Source of the DNA: Sarocladium kiliense
Taxonomy: Eukaryota; Ascomycota; Sordariomycetes; Hypocreales; Sarocladiaceae
Length of the DNA: 64,000 nucleotides
Direction: 5' to 3'
Assembly (NCBI GenBank): GCA_030734395.1
Contig: JAUZTG010000017.1
Span: forward strand, 372,001 to 436,000
Positions 35,574 to 45,700 of the stretch are shown here, piece by piece (the stretch's first letter is position 1; each line of letters starts with the position of its first letter). A program made the position numbers and the translations under genes. Under the pieces are notes generated by a model. The model saw only the letters and a list, made by a program, of their open reading frames with translations, had not been told where the DNA came from and searched no databases.

Positions 35574-35581
35574 AAAAAAAA
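35574..35581 (-). terminator. Pol III oligo-T terminator (T8)
   Basis: Eight T residues on the minus strand, downstream of the tRNA-Lys gene and immediately after the tRNA-like remnant. No earlier run of four Ts occurs after the tRNA, so this is its likely terminator. Confidence 0.55.
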
Positions 35582-35583
35582 TC

Positions 35584-35640
35584 ATTACCCACGGGGATTG
35601 AACCCATATAATTACACAGCCAGAGCATTATATTAACGCC
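35584..35640 (-). other. tRNA-like 3' remnant
   Basis: On the minus strand GGGTTCAATCCCC resembles a T-arm with B box, followed by GGGTAAT like a 3' acceptor strand. No 5' acceptor strand ATTACCC exists upstream, so a full cloverleaf cannot form. An ATATAAT/ATTATAT stem precedes it. Probably a degraded tRNA gene. Confidence 0.35.
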
Positions 35641-35651
35641 GGCGGCTTAGT

Positions 35652-35738
35652 AGCCCGATGCGGGGGTCGAACCCGCAGCCTTCAGATCGCAGTCTCTTAA
35701 GTAAGAGTCTGACGCTCTACCGATTGAGCTAACCGGGC
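35652..35738 (-). tRNA. tRNA-Lys (CUU) with a 14-nt intron
   Basis: The acceptor stem GCCCGGT pairs with ATCGGGC. The D-arm is GCTC...GAGC, the anticodon stem TCAGA pairs with TCTGA, and the T-arm is GCGGGTTCGACCCCCGC. The anticodon loop reads CT-CTT-A, then a 14-nt intron (CTTAAGAGACTGCG) one base 3' of the anticodon, then A. This is the standard position for nuclear tRNA introns. The anticodon CTT decodes AAG. Confidence 0.92.
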
Positions 35739-36059
35739 GGGTTTGTATGTTTCTTGGATGGTCACGTGGCTTGCTAATCGTCATATAAGAAGACCGCCAC
35801 AGGCTTGTCGTAAGGCATTTCGAGGGCTTTCGTATATCTCGGGGTCGAGTCTTGTGTAGAAGTTCCTTCTGGAAGCTTTTTCGACGACTAACATTAGGGC
35901 TAGTGCGGGAAGGACGTCATCATGAGCTGTCAAAACATTGGGTCTGCGGCCGTTTGATGGCTTGAATGGCAATTCAGCGGTGCCCGCCACTGCTGGCTTC
36001 GCTCTTTCATAGGCCGCTCTCTGCGACTAAGGAAGTAATTAGCAATACCTGCTTCATCA

Positions 36060-36175
36060 TAAACTCTGTAAGAGATCCAGCCAGTAGGATAGCCATGAGA
36101 ATAATCAGTAAAACTGTAAGGAGAATAGTAAGTAGGATAGCAAGTAAAAATACTAGGCGGGATAGTAGATGGAGT
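36060..36175 (-). repeat. Short degenerate 12-bp array related to 6857-7160
   Basis: On the minus strand, units such as ACTTGCTATCCT and ACTTACTATTCT follow each other at a 12-bp period for about seven units. These match the ACTTACTATCTT and ACTTGCTATTTT units of the large array at 6.9-7.2 kb, which lies in the other orientation. Confidence 0.65.
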
Positions 36176-36346
36176 AGCACACATTGCGTCTGTTCACCCT
36201 CATAGTCTTCACTGTCTCTCACCATCCAGTACGTGGACGTTCATTCGTGCGAAATGCCTTGAGTCTATACGTCTAAGATATCATGTATAATCACAAACAC
36301 CAATGTCCCTCAACACCTATAATGCAAAACCCTCTTAACCTCAACT

Positions 36347-37413
36347 TCACTTCTTGTTCCCTGACAACAGCGCTGCAACATTCTCATATACTGAGAACAC
36401 AATACCACCGCTAAGAACCAACCGTCCCAACCTCATGGTGCTCCCACTCCAGAACCCCTTGACACCGCTATCCCTCCATACACTCGACACAGCCTCCATA
36501 GTGCTCTGTCCCTGCGCACCCTGCGCCCTCGTCTTGATCGTATCGAAAGGCTGTGTCGCGTAAACCGTCACGGTACCAGCGGCAGCGCCAGTCGCGAAGG
36601 TGATGATCTGATCTGTGGTCGCGGAGCTGGCCTTGCCTTTGCGCTTGGCGGCGACGACTTCTTTGAGGATGTTATAGCTTCCCATGCGGGTGGCGGAGGT
36701 AGCGGCTTGCTTCATGGTGGTGGAGGCAAGGCCGCGGTAGACTTCGCGGAGGCCGCGTTCGGCGATGATGGTGCGCAGGGCGTGCATGCCGCCGTTGTAG
36801 CGTTTTGCGCCTGGTGAGCGAGCGTCGTCGATCCTGGAAACAGTGCATGTTAGTCAAAGATGCGAAAGGTCGAGAGGGTTTGCGACTTACAGTGCGGTTT
36901 TGATACGCTCGGTGGGGGTGACGGCGACAACACTCTCAACACAACCAGCCGCCATACCGGCAAGAATACCTCGTGCAGGGGAGAGCTTTCCATCTTGATC
37001 GGCGAGGAGGTTTCGGATCGAGTCGAAGGAAAGGAACCTCACACCAGCCTTGAAGGCAGTGCCGATGATAAGTGTTGAGCAACCGGTGTAAATGGCAGTG
37101 ACACCATCCTGTCTCGCGACCTGCGCAATGACGGCGAAGGGATTTCTTGAGCCGCCGGTGGCTTTGTGAAGCTGCGCCCGGGTCTTGGCGAACTCGAAAG
37201 GGTACTGAAGAGCAGAAAGTCAGGAATTGATCAATTGCGCTTGTCGTGAGAGACTGAGATTGAGCTTACTGTGGCGGTGGCCTCGACTGCACCGGCAATG
37301 CCTCCAGAGAGCAGTGAGATTCCAGGTGAAATGGCCGTCTTCGCCTTCTTCTGCTGGACAGGCTTCTCAGCGACAGCCGCAGCCGCAGTTGGGGTTTGAG
37401 CGACAGTAGCCAT
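36347..37413 (-). CDS. Mitochondrial tricarboxylate-type carrier
   Basis: A mitochondrial carrier family protein. Exons 37270-37413, 36891-37204 and 36347-36833 give 314 aa. Three carrier repeats are visible through the P-x-[DE]-x-x-[KR] signatures: YPFEFAKTRAQ, TPTERIKTAL and QPFDTIKTRAQ. These variants, and GTAFKAGVRFLSFDSIRN between them, are those of the citrate/tricarboxylate transporters (yeast Ctp1, and the related MttA that exports cis-aconitate in itaconate producers). It would exchange tricarboxylates across the inner mitochondrial membrane. It is divergent from the Zn2Cys6 gene, and the shared 708-bp promoter carries several CGGGAAC and CCCGCGGG elements. It may be the general citrate carrier or a paralogue tied to the local gene group; sequence alone does not decide. 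Confidence 0.92.
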
Positions 37414-38121
37414 GGTTGTGTCTATTGCGAGGAAAGTCTAGGGGTATCTGGCAATGAGCAGCAATCGACAGACAGGAAGTTGGGGTAAACGATAAAAAAT
37501 CGCAAAGCGATGATTCAGAGCTCGAGATATAATCTCAACGCGACAATCGATATTCGAGATTCGCGACACGGGACGGGAACCGACTTAGTCCGTCATAGCA
37601 GCAACAACTCGACTCCAGCCACGGTCAATGCGCTCCCGAAGAACGGAGGCAGACAGACACTCGCGAAACGGAATAGGCACCGTAGAGGCCGCTGTAACCC
37701 TCCGTCGCTCAACTCCCGAGGCCATTGTCCGACATGTGGCCGTTGAGCCGTGGCCCTCTACCCGCGGGAACAGCTTCAAACTCTAACCAGGTCTCCTCTT
37801 CGCGCTGCCAACGGGAATGTTCCCATCCAGTACGGCTCTTAGACGGGAACACCACCTGTGCTCTGCAAGTGGACCTCTTCTCCACGTCCCGATCCCCGCC
37901 GCTGCTCATCCTGGTCACCTCTCTTCCCTCCTCCATGCCGCTCAATTCTTCCTCTCATCGTTCCCGCTCAACCCGTTCCCATCTTTCCTTCCCTTCCTTC
38001 CCATTGATCCACGACAAGTCTGAGTTTACACACGGGACGCTCATGGGCAGAGGACTGTGCCCACCTGAGCGCTGGTCCCGCGCGACAGTTGATAGCCAAC
38101 AAACAGCAAGGCCTGAACATC
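37414..38121. promoter_or_regulatory. Bidirectional promoter, carrier / Zn2Cys6 factor
   Basis: 708 bp between divergent genes. It contains TACCCGCGGGAA at 37759-37770, the inverted repeat GGGAA-TG-TTCCC at 37813-37824, and further ACGGGAAC or GTTCCCG half-sites near 37573, 37844, 37960 and 37975. The density of this motif is higher than anywhere else in the window. Confidence 0.6.
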
Positions 38122-40936
38122 ATGGCTTCCAAGCCAGTGGCCCGTTCCCGTCGCAGGGCAGCCGAGGCATGTGCCTTTTGCCGTCGACGCAAGGTGAGTC
38201 TCTCAACACCTCAGCCATTCACTGCAATCACTGCACGTCACTCCCGTCTTGCCCTCCAATTACCATCTTTGCTCTCCTCTCAATCAGGCAATTCCTCATA
38301 CCCGTGGCCCATCCCTGCTCTCACACACCCCAATCACACCCAATCTCACTCAAACATTGGCTTACACGCGCACCCCCCTGTTCAACAGATCAAATGCAAC
38401 GCCGCAAAGCCCATCTGCGCAAACTGCACCATCTACGGCCAGGAATGCACCTATGAGCCCATCAGTGAAGACGCCAAAGAAGCCGGTCGCGAGCGTCACC
38501 ACCGTGTCAAACGTCGTCGGCGGGAAGAGCAACAGCACCGTCAACAGTCCCTCGCAGCAAGTGAGCAAGATAGCAGTACCAGCACAGCTGCTCCTCCAGC
38601 TTCATCCGCTTCCCCCACAACAACTCTAACTGCACCTTCAAAGAGTCCCTCCTCCGCTCCCGTCACGGCGGATCCGGGGAATGGGTCCGGGGTACGTGAT
38701 GGGACCCGGACGGGGCGACGATCTGGGGATGAGGCTCGCGGTGCGGGCACGGACGCTGGACAGCAAGCTTGGCAGGGAAGCCAGGCGAGCAACACTGATG
38801 AGGAAGCGAGAGTAGCTCGGATTCTTGTCTCTGCGAATGGTGTGTCTAGCTACCATGGTCGAACCAGCGCTCTCTTCGAGGACAACGTCCAAGAACGTGC
38901 TCCAGCAGGAGAAAAGCGACCTCGCATGCCTGATGACTGGGTAGAGCGAGGTCTCGTAGCTGAAGCAGTTCGACAACGTAAGTATATCGTCCCCAACTGT
39001 TCATCCAGATATACTGACGTCCCATAGGCCAGATGGAAGACCTCAACTTCCGCCAGGGCAAACTCGACTTCGACGGCGAAGACCCCGACCTGGGCATGCA
39101 TCTCCTCCACCTTCACTGGAACCGCCAACACCACTCCTTCCTCGTCACCTACCGCCCAGCCTTCATGCGCGACATGGCCTGCGGCGGACCCTACTTCTCC
39201 AAACTTCTCCTCAACGCCATCTACTTTGGTGCCGCCAAGTTCAGCCCCCGTCTCGAAGTCCGGAAGGACCCTGATGATGTGCGGACTGCTGGGTGGAAGT
39301 ATCGCGAGCGAGTGAGGGAGCTTCTGGGTGGTTCGTTGGATAGGAGTGATGTGACGACGATCCAGGCGTTGTTAGTCATGACGAACTCCCTGTTTGCGTT
39401 GGGGGATGAGAGGAGTGCTGCGTGGTTGTATTCGGGGTTGGCCTTCAGGATGTTGATTGATCTGGGGATGCATGTCGACTTGACGAGCACGCAGCGGTTC
39501 TCAGATGAAGACCTTGAGATTCGTCGCCGCGTCTTCTGGGGCGCCTTTGGTTAGTCGGCTTTCTGCACGTGGTACCCGATAGTATGCTAACAACGTCAGT
39601 CGTCGACAAACTTCACAGCCTGTATCAAGGCCGGCCTGTCAGTCTCAAAGAGGGCGATGCCTTCGTCCCCATCAAGTTCCTCGACAGCTACGAGGAGCTC
39701 GAACACTGGCAGCCGTTCGCCTACTCGACCACAGCCCCAGGATACCTGGGCTCCCCAGCTTACAGCACCTCCACGTTCGCCTGTCTGTGCAAACTGGCTC
39801 TCGTCATGAGCGACATCCTCAGCAGCATCTATACCGAACGGAGCCATGATCAGAGCCCAGCTGAGCTGTCGAGCATGCTGGACAAGTTGCAGCTCAAGCT
39901 CGACAACTGGCGGGATGCTCTACCAGCTCATCTTCGTTTTGACCCAGCCAAGTTCGCCAGCCCTACGTTCCCGCCTCCTCACGTCTTCAGTTTGCAGTAA
40001 GTTCTACAGACTCGAGTCGAGTCGGCTGTGTGCTAACAATCCAGTGCCATGCATCACGTATTGATTATCCTGCTCCATCGACCCTTTGTCGCAGATGGTC
40101 ATCTGTACAGCACTTCCCGCAGCGTGTCAGTCGATTGCTTCATGAAGTGCGCTTCAGCCGCTACAAGCATCGTGCTCCTTCTGCGTGCCTACCATCGAGC
40201 CTTCTCCAGTCGCCGTGCGCCGTACCTCATCTCCTACGCAACATACGTTGCTGCAACCATTCACGCCCGAATCGCAGCCAAACGATCCCATGACTCTTCC
40301 GCTCACAACAATTTGGCCACTTGTCTGGCGGTCCTGAAAGAGAACCAAGAGACCAATACAGCAGTCAGCAAGGCCAACATGATTGTGCAGAGCTTGACGA
40401 AGCGTCTGGGCGTCGTTATCGAGAACGTATCCTCGCAAAGTCTGGAAATGGACGGTTTCGAGAAGCCTGGGGAGGCGAACATCACAGACAGCGGAGTAAC
40501 GGAACAACCTTTGAAGTCAGTTCCCTACGACAGGCCAGCCAGCAGCAACACCATGGGAGCGCTGGCCCCTGGCAAACTTCCACACAACGGCACTACATCT
40601 CCCGAGTCCGACTGGATGGATATCGACGGCATCATCCAGAGCTTCCTGCAGGAAAATGACGGCAGCAATACCAACGGCATGCGCCCAATGCTCCAACCAG
40701 AAAACCACCCAGCGGGTCAATATGTTCGGCCCCCCTGGTTCCAGCAAGAGCAGCAGCATCCTCCACAAGTCCCCATGGGGCCGGATTATGCCGTCGGAAA
40801 CCAGCCTGTCATGCCCATGCAACAACCTGTTCCCCAGGTCGAGCCCAGTCTCCAGGGCGGGTACCAATGGCACGAGGATCCTCTTTTCGGCCTCAACGGC
40901 TCGTCTCTTGACAATTTTGCCTTCATGACATGGTGA
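38122..40936 (+). CDS. Zn(II)2Cys6 transcription factor
   Basis: Five exons: 38122-38193, 38389-38977, 39028-39549, 39600-39996 and 40045-40936, giving 823 aa. The binuclear zinc cluster CAFCRRRKIKCN...CANCTIYGQEC (C-x2-C-x6-C-x6-C-x2-C-x6-C) begins at residue 17 and is split by a 195-nt intron after CRRRK. A basic linker (HHRVKRRRREEQQHRQQ) and a disordered Ser/Thr/Ala-rich segment follow. The fungal-specific middle homology domain comes next (LHLHWNRQHHSFLVTYRPAF, then LGDERSAAWLYSGLAFRMLIDLGMHVDL and RRRVFWGAFVVDKLHSLYQGRP). The C-terminus is Gln/Pro-rich and acidic, probably activating. Its location between the carrier and the isomerase, with CCG-CGG palindromes in the promoters, makes it the best candidate for local regulator. 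The inducer is unknown. Confidence 0.93.
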
Positions 40937-41384
40937 GCTGACCCGGCATCTTGATGGGGCAAAGTGGAGAAGATCCTGTGAAGTTCCCGTGGGATGCCTT
41001 CCCGCGGGAAGATATGCGCCCACCACCCCAGCGCTAAGGTGCCGTGACCCGCATCGTCGCCGGCTTCGCCATGGGGCAAACGGCGCCAAGTGCCCCGAAA
41101 GGCCCTATCGGCAGCAGTGAGCGGACGAAATTTCATGCTCGGTCGCCGAAAAGTCGCGACGGGCTTCGTCATGGGCTCGGCGGGAAGTGGTTTTCTTCGG
41201 GTCGATGTGGCCATTGCGGCCAGTATCCGGGAGATACTTATGAACCCCAGCGGCTCATACCGTTGCCCAGACTCCGGTCATGATCCTATTTGTCTGTTTG
41301 ACCATTTGAATCAAAGATATTGTACAAGATACCCATATCTGCCTGTATCTGTCTATAAGACAAGTCGATATACCAATATCCAAC
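40937..41384. promoter_or_regulatory. Promoter of the PrpF-family gene with two palindromes
   Basis: 448 bp between two plus-strand genes. TTCCCGTGGGAT (40985-40996) and the perfect TTCCCGCGGGAA (41000-41011) lie 15 bp apart, about 385 bp upstream of the isomerase start. Confidence 0.6.
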
Positions 41385-42705
41385 ATGGCTGTTACCGAAG
41401 CGTCGAGCAATCGACGAACACTCCATACTCTCCCATGCGTGCTCATGCGCGCCGGTACCTCCAAGGGACCTTTTATTCACCGCAAGGATCTCCCTGAGAA
41501 TGAGGCTGAATGGGCTCCTCATCTCATCTCCGCTCTGGGATCAACAGGATGTGATCCCCGTCAGATTGATGGTGTAGGTGGCGGCACATCAACGACATCA
41601 AAGGTTGCTGTTGTGGCGCCGTCGAGCCGAGAGGGCATGGACGTTGACTTCACCTTCGTCCAAGTTGCCGTTGGAAAGGAGTCAATTGATTTGACAGGAA
41701 ACTGCGGAAACTTCATTTCCGGCGTTGGGCCCTTTGCCGTTCAAGAGGGCCTTGTCCATCCTGAAAAGGGGACACGCACTGTAAGACACCTTGGCCCTTG
41801 ACCTTTGACAGTCAGAAGATTAACATGTAATCCAGATTGATGTCAGAGTATGGAACACCAACACGAACCGAGCGGTTGTCGAGACGGTAGAGTTGAATGA
41901 AGACGGAACATACAAGGAGGACGGAGATTACAAGATTCCCGGCGTCAACAGCACAGGCAGCGAGGTGAAAATCGCATGGCTTGACCCTGCTGGTAGCATG
42001 ACTGGGAAGCTTTTCCCCTCCGGACAGCAGCAACAACTACTGCCAGTCAAGCCCCCATCTTCATTACCCCAAATCGAGCCCTTCGCGGCCAGAGTGACTC
42101 TCATCGACTCTGCAAATCCTTTCATCTTCGTCGATGCGGCTTTCATCTCCACACAACTCCAGAAGCTTGCAACTCCAGATGAGCAGCATGCTCTCGTTGA
42201 GTCCATCAGGCAACAGGGTGCTGTGGAGATGGGACTGGCGGCGAGCACTGAGATCGCCTCCAAGACTCGCGGTACACCCAAGATCGCCCTCACCTATGCA
42301 CCACTGCGTCAAGGTGGAAAGGCCATGCCCGACATCCGCATCGCAGCATACTCCATGGGTCTACCTCACCCAACCCTCCAACTCTCCGGCGCCGTCTGTG
42401 TTGCCTCAGGACTATGCTGCAGCGGCACAGTCCTGTCAGCCCTCTCAGCACATCCCATCGAGGCGGACAACGCACCTATAACCCCTGAGCGGACCCCAAG
42501 TCCTGGGTCTGAGACCAGTGAGCATAAGAGGGCTAGCCCAGAAGCTGTGCGCGAGGAGAGGGATGTTGTGATTGAGCACAGTAAGGGGACGATTGATGCT
42601 AGGGTGGTTGTGACGAGGGATAGTGGCGAGGAACATATCGAGAGCTGCTCTGTGTCGAGAACGGCAAGGAGGCTTTTTGAAGGCAATGTTCGGTACTTTA
42701 TTTAG
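41385..42705 (+). CDS. PrpF-family isomerase (2-methylaconitate/aconitate type)
   Basis: Exons 41385-41780 and 41836-42705 give 421 aa. The family signature is clear: LPCVLMRAGTSKGPFIHRKDLP at the start, QIDGVGGGTSTTSKVAVV, and DLTGNCGNFISGVGPFAV. The cysteine in the last segment and the conserved Lys match active-site positions of the PrpF fold, related to diaminopimelate epimerase. Known members isomerise 2-methylaconitate, 3-methylitaconate or, in Ustilago (Adi1), cis- to trans-aconitate. The C-terminal region (KMAYAPLRQGG-like, LPHPTLQLSGAVCVASG) is intact, with a short Pro/Ser/Glu insert near residues 365-395 that may be a surface loop. The neighbours (tricarboxylate carrier, regulator, anion transporter) fit a tricarboxylate substrate. 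The exact reaction cannot be assigned from sequence. Confidence 0.9.
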
Positions 42706-45700
42706 CGAAGATGGTGATAACGAGAAATGACAACCCTTGAACTTCTAGATGATGTGATTACCATCCTCATATGTCGCAAAGCGGGAGAATACACTGCGCG
42801 AATTCGATGGCGAAATGATCATACCTTCGTGACCGTGGGCTACCTTATGAGGGAGTCTTGACTAGAAGTCAGCCAGAAGCCACAACTAAATGGGCTCGCT
42901 TATGGTATCCTATCAGGTGTGCGAGTCTTGTTGACCTATCCTCAGTCGAACAGTGAGGAGCCAATGATAGCAAAGACAAGAGAAGGTAGTATTGGGGCAG
43001 GCTTTGTCGTCCTCAGGCACTAGCCTCTGACATTGGAGCATTGGTTTGCTTTGCGTTTGGTTCTTCCAACATTGGTCTGATATGGCATGAGGTTTACTTA
43101 GCATTGGCTTGGTCGAGGTACTGTTGGTTCTGAGCTGGCAATTATTCCCTTGATACATTTTCCTCCTAATTGCTTCTCTAGCCGTAGTGGTCTCCCTGCT
43201 AGACAAGTGGATGAATCTACCAGACGGGAATCACGACTTTTCTCCGACGGGCTTTTCATTCTGGCAGAGTTTGTATGTACAGTTTCTTTTTTATACAAGG
43301 TAACTACCAAAATATGAACTCCATTAATCAAAGAAATCAGCAAACTGTTCCTTTGCTATTATCATAGAGAAAAGCATATCGAGACTAGGGTTATCATCGA
43401 GGAGATCTGTGACCTCCATGTTAAGATACCTGGAGCCACATACAGGGTAGTTATCAACTACAGCTTCAGCCCGGAGGTAGTGTCGCGAGCCGGAGCCACA
43501 TTCGGACAGATTAGCTCGCATTGTACTCCGTAATTGAGGCCCATACGATCGATCAATCGCCGCGGGTCAGGATGCGCTGGAATCTCGATGGCAACATATC
43601 CAGCGTAGGCCGAGGCACGTCAGCTACCTTTGGGATCAGGCTCCTCGTGTGAAATAAGCCACGGCTAGTCACAATGCCTCATCGTCCAGACTTCCGTCAA
43701 GTCTTCACAAAGATATCGGAAGCAAGAATAAAGAACGCGGGGATGCGAGGCGGGGTGATGGCCAAAAGCAGGGATCTCAGTGCCATCCAGAACCAGATTC
43801 GTGATGGTGGTTCTGTTTAGGCGGACAATGGGCTGAAGTCAAAAGGACGCGTCGCGCTTTAGACGCGTTTTAGACGCAATGGCTGCCTCTTCTCAGCCCA
43901 TTGAGGTGATAGCTCGGGTGACAGATCGCGAACTGTTGCATCAAGCTTGGCTGCTCATTTCCGCATCGTCACAGTAGGACAAGAACCTCCGCCTCTACGA
44001 AGCACGGGAGAGAATGGTGACCGAGGCTCTTGCATTTCGACACCGCAGGGCGCGACAAACGCCGACGGCCCAATGCGCTTACATGCAATAGGCACCAGAT
44101 TGTCTAAGACAGAAGTACGGCTTGCGAGCTGGCATCAGATCATTCTAGCGGACAACAACAGCAGCTGATGACGAGAGGACCCATCTGAATTGCGGACGAT
44201 GGTCTGGGGACCGTTCAACGGATGCAAGGGAGGCCCGTGAAAACTCGAACGCCGCAACGAAAAGCAACGACCCGCGAAATTGGATTGCCCCATGTAAAGA
44301 GTTTGGGTGGCCCTTGTCGCGGGAATCCGCCCGGCTGACCCATCATGGTCTTGCTTTAAATTACTATAGCACTGGCGGATAGCATCTTGCGATGAACGGC
44401 CATTTGCAAGCGCCTCTACTTCTCCGGCAAGGCGAAATCAACGCAATATGTCGTCATGTTGTTTGACACAGACCAGGCTGTGACAGAGCGTCTTCGAAAT
44501 TCGCGGCTCCTTTGGCGCCCGAACACAGACTGAATCCCAAGTCGGGATGAGGCAAGGATGCTTAGCCCGCTGTTGGCGACCCTCACGCTCGGGACTCCTA
44601 TGTCAAGACCAACTGGGTTCCTGGACTTCAGGGCACTCCTGGGGTGAGTCTTGGCCTCCGGTCAGAGGCTTGTGGCCAGAACCGTCGGGATGTTTGCGGG
44701 TGACCTCCGAGGATTGTGCATGGCGTGGGTATGATGACATTTGTAGTACTCCGTTGAGGAGACAGGCATGCAAAGCAACACAAACAATCGCAAGAACAAT
44801 GCTGACCAAACCCACTGGTCTGTGCAACGGACCTCGACGAAAAGTAAACACAAGTAGCGTGTCAGAAGCGGGTAGAATGGAGCCACGACGAATCTAAGAC
44901 CAAGCCACACGAGACCGTCTTAAGGCTAAGCATGTTGACCCTCAACACTTGGTATCGTGGCGCCGTTGTTGGCGCCGTTACATTCCTGCGATTCTCCCAA
45001 GATTAATCGAAAGGATCGATCTGGTGCAACGCTCACTGGTTCTCAATGTTTTGATGGATGACTCGCGGCGCCCAGGGTGAGTGGAAGAATGGTAACTTGA
45101 GCCTGGGGGAAGGATTTAGCGTCGCTGCGGAAGCGGAAAGGCCAGGACAGGGACCAGGGAACGACAAGCGAGACGGTGACGCTGCTGACTGTCTCGCGAT
45201 GAGGAGATGGTGGGGGAGGTTCGGAGGTTGATGAGGTCTGTGGGTTCTTTGCTGGGGAGATGAATATTGACGGTGGCTGTGGCCACTTCGCAGTCGAGAG
45301 CGTTCGTTCACCTTTGGAAGTGGAAGGTCGATTGAAGCTATCGATGAGAGCAGACGTTCGTCCGAAGCAGCGAAAGCCTGGTCAGCTTGGTGTTGGGCGA
45401 TGGTCACGATTTGCGGCAAATGCTGCCAATGGAGACAGACACTGGCTCGCAGTTCACTGGTGCTGCAACATATTGCGCTGATCGACGTGCGGAGCATCTT
45501 TGTTGCCGTTGTTCTGCCCATATCAGATATGCAAGGCGAGCTGCATGAGCGCTGCACTGCGATGCAGGTTGATGCAACATACATACTGCAGGGCCTTCGA
45601 CGGGTGACTCTGATACGTACCTGCAGCAGCGAAAAAGCAGGGCAAGGCAAGGGCGATGCACCAGCCCGCGCCTTCCCCGTTTCCAGGTTTCTTGGCTGTT

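Larger units (their letters stand above)
33962..36346. other. Intergenic region with promoter sites, tRNA and a 12-mer repeat
   Basis: 2.4 kb between the transporter start and the stop of the mitochondrial carrier. It holds a GC-box-like palindrome at 34622-34633, a tRNA-Lys gene and tRNA-like remnant near 35.6 kb, and a short degenerate 12-bp array near 36.1 kb. The 159-codon ORF at 34365-34841 has no domain and looks fortuitous. Confidence 0.6.

Noticed and set aside
32064..42705. Calling the organic-acid genes an itaconate cluster outright
   Set aside because: No cis- or trans-aconitate decarboxylase is visible in the window, so the product cannot be claimed.
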